Below, in pieces: positions 56,003-64,000 of a DNA stretch of 64,000 bases. The stretch is from a bacterium (GTDB lineage Bacteria > Actinomycetota > Acidimicrobiia > Acidimicrobiales > CATQHL01). The translations under genes were made by a program, and so were the position numbers. Within the stretch, counting starts at the first letter, position 1, and every line of letters starts with the position of its first letter. The notes below the pieces were generated by a model. That model saw nothing but the letters and a program-made list of their open reading frames with translations. It made no database searches and was not told the DNA's origin. Location of the stretch: NCBI GenBank assembly GCA_026708055.1, contig JAPOVS010000019.1, positions 188,532-252,531 of the forward strand, in the 5' to 3' direction.

Positions 56003-57015
56003 CCGCCGTCTTACCGGAGAGCGCCACCACCGAGGGCCCGAACTGGTCGCAGCGCCTGCGTGGCCTGGTGTTCTCCGGGAGGCTCACCTGGGTCACGCTG
56101 GGCACGGTCATCGTGGCGGAGTTCGTGATCTTCAGCATCGCGGCGCCCCGCTTCCTGAGCACTACGAACCTGCTGAACACCGGCCGGGCGACGGCGGTGC
56201 TGATGATCGTCGCCACCGGCGCCACGTTCGGGCTCATCTCCGGCGCCCTCGACATCTCGGTGGGCTCGGTCATGGCGCTCGCGGGCACGATCGGGACGCA
56301 GATCGTCATCGCCGGCTATCCGGCCTCGCTGGCCATCCTGGCGGCCATCGGCTCGGGCGTCGGCGTGGGGCTCGTCAACGGCTTCGTCGTGGTGAAGCTC
56401 CGGGTCAATCCCCTGGTTGCGACATTGGGCATGCTCGGCATCGCCTTCGGGCTGGCGTTCGTCGTGGACGGTGGCGCTGGCATCGCCGGCAACCTGCGCC
56501 AGACCACCGACGCGGCCTACGGCGTGATGAAGAACGACCTCGTGGGGATCCCGCTGCCGCTGGTCTTCGCCGTGCTTTTCGCCGCAGCGGGGTGGGTGCT
56601 GCTCGCCAAGACGCGCTTCGGGCTCTACGCCTACGCCGTGGGCGGCAACGCCTCGGCGGGGCGGTCGGTTGCGCTCCCGGTGGACCGGCTCCGGATGATG
56701 TACCTCGTCTTCAGCGGCGCCTGCGCGGCGACCGGCGGCTACGTGCTGTCGTCCATGCTGGGCGGGTCGGGGGCCGCCAGCGTGCCCGGCACCCTGGTGC
56801 TGACCGTCGTGACCGCCGTGATTCTCGGCGGGGTCGGTCTGCTGGGAGGCACCGGCTCCATGGGTGGGACGATCCTCGGTGTGATCGTGCTGGGCGTCCT
56901 GGAGAGCGGCATGACACTGGCCGGCTGGCCGACCTTCTACCAGTACGTCGTGGAAGGCCTGCTACTCATGCTGGCCGTAGGCTTGGACGCGGTGCGGACA
57001 GGGGGCTACCGCTGA
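55999..57015 (+). CDS. Ribose-type sugar ABC transporter permease 2
   Basis: BPD_transp_2 family permease of 338 residues. The parts corresponding to permease 1 are GATFGLISGALDISVGSVMA, NGFVVVKLRVNPLVATLG and VTAVILGGVGLLGGTGSMGG. ATG 55999 overlaps the previous stop. Last transport gene, followed after 22 bp by the aldehyde dehydrogenase, so transport and oxidation are in one operon. Confidence 0.93.
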   Translation: MTAVLPESATTEGPNWSQRLRGLVFSGRLTWVTLGTVIVAEFVIFSIAAPRFLSTTNLLNTGRATAVLMIVATGATFGLISGALDISVGSVMALAGTIGTQIVIAGYPASLAILAAIGSGVGVGLVNGFVVVKLRVNPLVATLGMLGIAFGLAFVVDGGAGIAGNLRQTTDAAYGVMKNDLVGIPLPLVFAVLFAAAGWVLLAKTRFGLYAYAVGGNASAGRSVALPVDRLRMMYLVFSGACAATGGYVLSSMLGGSGAASVPGTLVLTVVTAVILGGVGLLGGTGSMGGTILGVIVLGVLESGMTLAGWPTFYQYVVEGLLLMLAVGLDAVRTGGYR

Positions 57016-57037
57016 GCGCCGGCCAGGAGGGCACATC

Positions 57038-58552
<1,515 letters not shown>

Positions 58553-58601
58553 GCACGGCCGGGACGCGGGTATCGAGCCGGCTGACCACGGGAGGTCACC
58601 G

Positions 58602-59732
58602 ATGAGTGAGGACAGCCGGCCGCAGGTCACCTCCGGTCTCGAGGGCGTATTGGCCTGCTACTCGTCGGTCTGCTCCATCGACGGTCCCGGTGGCGTCCTG
58701 ACCTACCGGGGCTATGACATCCGCGACTTCGTGACAGACGCCTCGTTCTGTGACGTCGCCTGGCTGTTGTGGCACGCCGACTGGCCGGACGAAGCCGAGA
58801 GCGAGGCATTCGCCGCCGAGGTTGCGTCTCACCGCCACCTGAGTGAGGGCGTGTCGGCACTCCTGGCCGCTGCGCCGCTGGACACTGCGAACCCCATGGC
58901 GGTCTTGCGCTCGGCCGTGTCGCTGGTGGGCGCGGAGGATCCCACGGCCGACGACATCTCGCGGGACGCCGTGGTGGCGAAGGCGGCGAGGCTCGTGGGC
59001 TGCCTGCCGACGATGGTTGCCGCCATGTCACGCTACCTGCAGGGCAACGAGCCGATCGCGGCCGACCCGAGCCTCGACCATGCCGCCAACTTCTGCTGGA
59101 TGCTGACCGGGCGGCAGCCGTCCGAGCAGGAGTCGGGTGCCCTGAACGCGCTGCTGAACACCTATGCCGAGCACGAGCTCAACGCCTCGACCTTCGCGGC
59201 CCGCACCACCGTCGGCACGCTCTCGGACTACTACTCGGCGATGGTCTCGGGCATCGGGGCGGTCAAGGGGCCGCTGCACGGCGGCGCGGTGGACGACGCC
59301 ATGGCGGTGTTCTCCGAGATCGGCGAACCCGGCGGCGTCGTGTCGTTCGTGGAGGCGGCTCTGGCGGCGCGGCGCAAGGTCCCCGGGTTCGGCCACCGCG
59401 TCTACCGCACCCGTGACCCGCGTGCGATCGCCATGGACGTCCTGGCCGCCGAGTTGGGTGCGGAGGCCGGCGAGCCGCACTGGCACGCCACCGCGAGTGC
59501 CCTGGAGGCCGAACTGCACGAGCGCAAGGGACTCAACGCCAACGTGGACTACTACTCGGCGCTGGTGCTGTATCACCTCGGATTCCCGCTGAGCATGTTC
59601 ACCAGCTTCATCGTCTGCAGCCGCGTGGCGGGTTGGACGGCCCACGTGCTCGAGCAGTACGCCGACAACCGTCTCATCAGGCCCCGCGCGCTCTACGACG
59701 GTTCAGCACCGCGGCCGTACCCGGTGGGCTGA
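58602..59732 (+). CDS. Citrate synthase / 2-methylcitrate synthase-like
   Basis: Condenses oxaloacetate with acetyl-CoA, propionyl-CoA or a related acyl-CoA. It is 376 residues, the short bacterial type II-like form that includes PrpC. The catalytic residues are present: His in YAEHELNASTFAAR, His in GFGHRVYRTRDPR and Asp in NANVDYYSALVL. GGAGG about 7 nt before ATG 58602. The following genes are PrpF-like and aconitase-like, as in 2-methylcitrate pathways, which suggests propionyl-CoA or an analogue as substrate (inference). Confidence 0.9.
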   Translation: MSEDSRPQVTSGLEGVLACYSSVCSIDGPGGVLTYRGYDIRDFVTDASFCDVAWLLWHADWPDEAESEAFAAEVASHRHLSEGVSALLAAAPLDTANPMAVLRSAVSLVGAEDPTADDISRDAVVAKAARLVGCLPTMVAAMSRYLQGNEPIAADPSLDHAANFCWMLTGRQPSEQESGALNALLNTYAEHELNASTFAARTTVGTLSDYYSAMVSGIGAVKGPLHGGAVDDAMAVFSEIGEPGGVVSFVEAALAARRKVPGFGHRVYRTRDPRAIAMDVLAAELGAEAGEPHWHATASALEAELHERKGLNANVDYYSALVLYHLGFPLSMFTSFIVCSRVAGWTAHVLEQYADNRLIRPRALYDGSAPRPYPVG

Positions 59733-59734
59733 AC

Positions 59735-60970
59735 GTGGACCGGGCGGTCCCGGCGTCGTTCTGGCGAGGGGGCACGAGCCGCGCCGTTCTCTTCCGGGAA
59801 GATGACCTGAGCGAGTTCCGGCCCGAACAGGTCGAGGCGATCATCCTGGCGGCGCTGGGCAGTCCCGACCCCGACGGGCGCCAGATCGACGGGCTCGGCG
59901 GGGGGATCTCCTCGCTCAGCAAGGCGGCCGTCGTGGGTCCCGCTCCGACCGGCAGCGCCGCCGATGTGGCATTCCGCTTCGCCCAGGTGGAGGTGGCCGA
60001 GCCGCGGGTTGACTTCACGGGCAACTGCGGCAACATCTCCGCCGCCGTCGCCCCGTTCGCCGTCAACGAGGGTCTGGTGGCGGGGGGCGGCGACGTGGCC
60101 GAGGTCGTGGTGCTGAGCCTCAACACCGGCCAGCGGTACCGGGCCCGCGTGCCGCTCAGGGCCGGTCGGTACGACCCGTCCGGGGACTTCGCCATCGCCG
60201 GCGTGCCGGGCACGGGCGCGCGACTGCGACTCGACTACCTGGATCCCGGCGGCTCGATCGGGAGGGGAGCGCTTCCCACCGGCCGTGTCCGCGAGGAGGT
60301 CGGGTTGCCGGATCTGGGCGGGGTGCCGGTGTCCATCGTCGACGTGGGCAATCCCGCCGTGTTCGTGGCGGCTGGCGCGCTCGGTGCTCCCGGCGCCGCC
60401 GCGGCGCCGCCTGCCGCACTCGACGCCGACGAGGCTCTCCAGAGCCAACTCGAAATGATTCGTTGCGAGGCCGCGGTCCGCACCGGCGTCGCCGGCTCGG
60501 TCGACGACGCCCGCCGGCACCGGCGGACCGTGCCGAAGGTGGCGCTGGTCGGCGAATCGAGGGCGTATCGCAGCACCAGCGGCGAGGAGGTTGCCGCCAC
60601 CGATGTGGATCTGCTGGTCCGGCTGATCTCGATGGGGCGGACACACCGCACCCTGGCGATGACCGGCGCGATGGCTTGTGCCGCAGCGGCTGCCATGGAC
60701 GGCAGCGTCGTGGCCGAGCTGGCCGGCGGCTCGATCGAGGCGACGGCGCCGGAGGCCGGCGAGCGTGCCCGAACGGCACGGCGCGTGCGCCTCGGACATC
60801 CGGCCGGCGTTCTGGCGATGGAGGTGACCGCCGAGGGTGCAGCCGGCGCCTGGCGGGTACCGAGCCTCGTCGTGGATCGGACGGCTCGCGAGATCATGCG
60901 CGGCACGGTGCAGGTGCCGCAGGCCTATCTCGACGGCGAGGCCTGGTTCGCCTCCGGTTCGCCTCCGTGA
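59735..60970 (+). CDS. PrpF-family isomerase
   Basis: PrpF proteins isomerise 2-methylaconitate or related unsaturated tricarboxylates (also GalD on oxalomesaconate). This one has 411 residues with two similar halves. VPASFWRGGTSRAVLF is the N-terminal signature. The active-site Cys lies in TGNCGNISAAVAPF. The second half has MGRTHRTLAMTGAM and RLGHPAGVL. GTG 59735 starts 2 nt after the previous stop and overlaps the aconitase start at its own stop (GTGA). With AcnD-type aconitase it would replace PrpD in methylcitrate turnover. Confidence 0.88.
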   Translation: MDRAVPASFWRGGTSRAVLFREDDLSEFRPEQVEAIILAALGSPDPDGRQIDGLGGGISSLSKAAVVGPAPTGSAADVAFRFAQVEVAEPRVDFTGNCGNISAAVAPFAVNEGLVAGGGDVAEVVVLSLNTGQRYRARVPLRAGRYDPSGDFAIAGVPGTGARLRLDYLDPGGSIGRGALPTGRVREEVGLPDLGGVPVSIVDVGNPAVFVAAGALGAPGAAAAPPAALDADEALQSQLEMIRCEAAVRTGVAGSVDDARRHRRTVPKVALVGESRAYRSTSGEEVAATDVDLLVRLISMGRTHRTLAMTGAMACAAAAAMDGSVVAELAGGSIEATAPEAGERARTARRVRLGHPAGVLAMEVTAEGAAGAWRVPSLVVDRTAREIMRGTVQVPQAYLDGEAWFASGSPP

Positions 60971-63636
60971 GCGCATTCGGCTCCGAAGCCGGCCTCGAGA
61001 CAGCCGCCGGGGCGGTGCGCTACTACCGCCTGAGCCGCCTCGAGGAGTTGGGGCTCGCAGCGGTCGACGAGCTGCCGGTGAGTATCAAGGTGCTGCTCGA
61101 GGGCGCGCTGCGTCACGCCGAGGAGGCGCCGGGTGGGGCCGGTGAGCTGGCGGGGGACGTGCAGGCGCTGGCGGGTTGGGGTGCCGCGACGCCACCGGGG
61201 ACGTCGGTGGCGTTCCGTCCCGGCCGGATGATCCTGCAGGACTTCACGGGCATCCCGGCGCTGCTGGGCGTGGCGGCGGTGCGAAGCGCCGTGCAACGAG
61301 CCGGCGGCGATCCGGAGCGGGTCGATCTCTCCACGCCGACCGACCTGGTGATCGACCACTCGCTGCAGGTGGACGTGGCGGGCTCGCCGGGCGCCGACGC
61401 AACCAACCTGGCCATCGAGTACGAGCGGAACGCCGAGCGCTTCGCCTTCGCCCGTTGGGCCGAGCAGGCCTTCGCCAACCTGCGAGTGGTGCCGCCCGGC
61501 AAGGGCATCGTGCACCAGGTGAACATGGAGTTCCTGGCCTCGGTGGTGTCGCTAGATGCGGCCGGAGACGGGGTGATGGCCCGGCCGGACACCGTCGTGG
61601 GCACCGATTCGCACACCACGATGATCGGCGGGATGGGGGTGCTCGGTTGGGGTGTCGGCGGCATCGAAGCCGAGACCGTGATGCTCGGCGAGCCGATCGA
61701 TCTCGTGCTGCCGGAAGTCGTGGGGGTGCGGCTGACGGGACGGCCCGCCGCAGGCGTCACCGCCACCGACCTGGTGCTGGCACTGGCGCGTGCGCTCAGG
61801 CAGGCGGGCGTCGTGGGCGCCTTCGTGGAGTTCTTCGGCGCCGGGGTGGACTTCCTGAGCCTCGAGGACCGGGCCACCGTGGCCAACATGGCTCCGGAGT
61901 ACGGCGCCACGACCGGCTACTTCGCGCCGGACGGCGAGACGCTGCGCTACCTGCGCCGCACGGCGCGATCGGCGGCGCACGTGGACCTCGTCGAGCGTTA
62001 CTGCAGGGCCCAGGGGCTGTTCCGTACCCCCGACAGCCCGACTCCGGCCTTCAGCCGGGTGATGCGCTTCGACCTCGCAGACGTGGCACCGACGGTGGCG
62101 GGGCCCTCGCGGCCCACCCAGACCCTTACCTTGCGGGAAGTCCCGGAGTCACTCGCCGAAGCCCTGGCGGATCGTGGTCCGGCCCGCACGCCGGCCACCA
62201 CCGGCGTGCGCGACGGCGACGTCGTCATAGCGGCGATCACGAGCTGCACCAACACCTCCAATCCTGCGGTGATGATCGGCGCCGGTCTCCTGGCGCGCAA
62301 GGCGGTCGAACGCGGGCTCACGGCGCCGGCACACGTCAAGACCAGCCTGGCGCCCGGATCCCCGGTGGTGGCGGACTACCTGGAGCGGTCCGGACTCCTG
62401 CGCCATCTCGAGAAGCTCGGCTTCGCCATCGTGGGGTACGGCTGCACCACCTGTGCCGGTGGCTCCGGACCGCTGGTTGCGCCGGTGGCAGCGGCCGTGG
62501 CGCAACACGACCTGTCGGTGGCGGCCGTGCTGTCGGGGAACCGGAACTTCGAGGGACGCATCCACCCGCAGTGCCGGCTGGGCTATCTGGCCTCCCCGCC
62601 TCTCGTCGTGGCGTACGCCCTCGCCGGAACGGTCGACATCGATCTGTCGACCGAGCCGATCGCCCTCGATCCCGACGGGACACCGGTGCTGCTGGCCGAT
62701 CTCTGGCCCGACGAGGCGGAGATCCGCACCGAGACCCAGCGGGCTCTTGCCCCCGAGTTGTTCGCCGCCCGCGCCGAGGACATCTTCAGCGGCGATCCTC
62801 GCTGGCGCTCGCCGCTTGCCGAGCCGTCAGCACTGCCTTCCTGGAATCCGGACTCCACCTACATCACCGAGCCGCCCTTCTGTGACTCGGTTCCCGCTGA
62901 GCCACCGCCCATCAGCGACATCCTGGGCGCCCGGTGCCTGCTGCTGCTCGGCGACGGCATCACGACCGACCACATCTCACCCGCCGGGGTGATCGACCCC
63001 GATAGCCCGGCCGGCCGCCACCTCCTTGAACGCGGCGTGACGCCGGAGCAGTTCAACATCCTGGGGGCGCGGCGTGGCAACCACGAGGTCATGGTGCGCG
63101 CCACCTTCGCCAATCCCCGGCTGCGCAACCATCTCGCCGGCGACCGGGAAGGGGGCTGGACGGCCCATCAACCCGGCGGCGAGGTCATGGCGATCTTCGA
63201 GGCCGCCGAGCGCTATCGCCGCCGGTCGACACCCCTGGTGGTGCTGGCGGGCGCCGACTACGGCGCGGGCTCGTCGCGTGACTGGGCAGCCAAGGGCACG
63301 GCTCTGCTGGGCGTGCGGGCGGTGGTCGCGGAGAGCTTCGAGCGGCTGCACCGCCAGAACCTGATCGGTATGGGGGTGCTGCCGCTGCAGTTCGCCGCCG
63401 GGGAGAGTTGGCGCTCCGGAGGAATCGACGGCACCGAGACCTACGACATCACCGGACTGGAGGGACGACTGGTTCCCGGCGCCCCGGCCACGCTGATCGC
63501 GACCTCCCCCGGCGGGGCGTCGCGGCGATTCCCGTTGACGGTACGTCTCGACAGCGACGCCGAGGCGACCCACTGGCGCCACGGCGGCATCATCCCGTTC
63601 GTGTTCCGGCGGCTCCTGCAGGAACTCCCTGGCTAG
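60967..63636 (+). CDS. Aconitase family protein (AcnA/AcnD type)
   Basis: [4Fe-4S] hydro-lyase of 889 residues, full length for the AcnA/AcnD group. Cluster ligands are Cys in ITSCTNTSNP and two in GYGCTTCAGGSG. VGTDSHTTMIGGMGVLGWG and SGNRNFEGRIHP are standard catalytic segments, and the swivel domain has GADYGAGSSRDWAAKG. Its start overlaps PrpF. AcnD-like 2-methylcitrate dehydratases need PrpF as partner, so this pair plus the synthase suggest conversion of methylcitrate or an analogue to the iso form. Methylisocitrate lyase is not in the window. Confidence 0.92.
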   Translation: MSAFGSEAGLETAAGAVRYYRLSRLEELGLAAVDELPVSIKVLLEGALRHAEEAPGGAGELAGDVQALAGWGAATPPGTSVAFRPGRMILQDFTGIPALLGVAAVRSAVQRAGGDPERVDLSTPTDLVIDHSLQVDVAGSPGADATNLAIEYERNAERFAFARWAEQAFANLRVVPPGKGIVHQVNMEFLASVVSLDAAGDGVMARPDTVVGTDSHTTMIGGMGVLGWGVGGIEAETVMLGEPIDLVLPEVVGVRLTGRPAAGVTATDLVLALARALRQAGVVGAFVEFFGAGVDFLSLEDRATVANMAPEYGATTGYFAPDGETLRYLRRTARSAAHVDLVERYCRAQGLFRTPDSPTPAFSRVMRFDLADVAPTVAGPSRPTQTLTLREVPESLAEALADRGPARTPATTGVRDGDVVIAAITSCTNTSNPAVMIGAGLLARKAVERGLTAPAHVKTSLAPGSPVVADYLERSGLLRHLEKLGFAIVGYGCTTCAGGSGPLVAPVAAAVAQHDLSVAAVLSGNRNFEGRIHPQCRLGYLASPPLVVAYALAGTVDIDLSTEPIALDPDGTPVLLADLWPDEAEIRTETQRALAPELFAARAEDIFSGDPRWRSPLAEPSALPSWNPDSTYITEPPFCDSVPAEPPPISDILGARCLLLLGDGITTDHISPAGVIDPDSPAGRHLLERGVTPEQFNILGARRGNHEVMVRATFANPRLRNHLAGDREGGWTAHQPGGEVMAIFEAAERYRRRSTPLVVLAGADYGAGSSRDWAAKGTALLGVRAVVAESFERLHRQNLIGMGVLPLQFAAGESWRSGGIDGTETYDITGLEGRLVPGAPATLIATSPGGASRRFPLTVRLDSDAEATHWRHGGIIPFVFRRLLQELPG

Positions 63637-64000
63637 GAGAGCTGGACCAGGCTGCGGAGCCGGCGGTCGACCCGGGCGAGGAACCCCTGGCGATCCGCCA
63701 AGCTGGAGCGGTCGGAGTCGTAGAAGGCCAGCCACTTCAACCGGCAATGCGCCGGGCAGAGCAGGTGCAGGCTGCGTCGCAGGAAGTGCAGGCCCGCCTC
63801 GCCCTGGACGGCGTTGACCCACTTCGAGGAGCCGTGGCTGGTGACCGCCGCCACGTAGCGCAGGTTCGCCAGGAGCTCGCGGCTCGCCGCGGTCGTCTCC
63901 GGCCTGCCGGGTCGCGGCGTGGATCCGCCGGCCACGACGTGCTCGAGCCAGCCGGTGAGCATCGCCGGCAGGCCGCTCCACCAAGTGGGGTACACCAGCA
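63633..64000 (-). CDS. Flavodoxin-fold NAD(P)H oxidoreductase, C-terminal part (right edge)
   Basis: The frame enters from the right edge, and the visible 122 residues are the C-terminal part of an NAD(P)H dehydrogenase (quinone)-like, FMN-binding protein: the loop VYPTWWSGLPAML followed by a helix, strand RYVAAVTSHGSS, and a helical end. The in-frame GTG at 63995 is inside the protein and not the start. It converges on the aconitase gene: the two stop codons share bases 63634-63635, with no spacer. Confidence 0.8.
   Translation of the reverse strand, partial: LVYPTWWSGLPAMLTGWLEHVVAGGSTPRPGRPETTAASRELLANLRYVAAVTSHGSSKWVNAVQGEAGLHFLRRSLHLLCPAHCRLKWLAFYDSDRSSLADRQGFLARVDRRLRSLVQLS

Overview
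The window is high-GC, gene-dense DNA with GTG and TTG starts, many 1-4 nt start/stop overlaps and lipoprotein-anchored ABC transporters. This suggests an Actinomycetota chromosome. A marine or soil member of class Acidimicrobiia is my best guess, from the secreted Calx-beta giant protein, the HupH-type protein and the amidohydrolase style, but no rRNA, tRNA or ribosomal marker is present to prove it. I saw no tRNA, rRNA, CRISPR array or intact insertion sequence.

Layout. (1) 1-6.74 kb, minus strand: a peptide-type ABC transporter operon (lipoprotein, two permeases, fused double ATPase cut by the left edge) with a HyuB-type hydantoinase/oxoprolinase gene inserted. (2) 6.9-14 kb: a small retropepsin-like aspartic protease, an L-aspartate-dehydrogenase-like enzyme, a decayed IS630-type transposase, a HicB/HicA toxin-antitoxin operon with an extra small gene, and a degradation trio (NicX-like ring-cleavage dioxygenase, divergent amidase, amidohydrolase). 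(3) 14-28.3 kb: one 4627-residue secreted protein built from Calx-beta-like repeats, preceded by a repeat-rich leader with a 14-C tract and a duplicated gene start. (4) 28.4-41.5 kb: a patchwork of metabolic genes: an old-yellow-enzyme/2,4-dienoyl-CoA-reductase-like protein, a HupH/racemase-like protein, a 2-oxoacid dehydrogenase E1 alpha/beta pair with an SDR and a free-standing lipoyl domain, RraA, RidA, a D-threonine-aldolase-like enzyme, an MlrC-type M81 protein and a lactonase-like amidohydrolase. VapBC and MazEF-type modules lie among them. (5) 41.7-47.7 kb, plus strand: a second complete peptide-type ABC operon whose lipoprotein carries a long Ala/Glu-rich coiled stalk. (6) 47.8-63.6 kb, plus strand: a long co-oriented catabolic cluster: class II aldolase, FGGY kinase, a ribose-type ABC transporter, a TIM-barrel isomerase, a Gfo/Idh/MocA oxidoreductase, an AllA-like lyase, an aldehyde dehydrogenase, then citrate synthase, PrpF and an aconitase. 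A flavodoxin-fold reductase enters from the right edge on the minus strand.

How it fits together. The two ends look like scavenging systems for small organic solutes: uptake, then hydrolases, isomerases and dehydrogenases. Region 6 could run from import of a sugar, polyol or sugar acid to a methylcitrate-like C-C bond formation and isomerisation. That is unusual in one operon and is the best candidate here for an undescribed pathway. Intergenic gaps carry at least eight copies of a palindromic dispersed repeat (arms ATTCCGGC/GCCGGAAT), and three toxin-antitoxin loci sit in the repeat-rich middle part, marking it as a plastic region.
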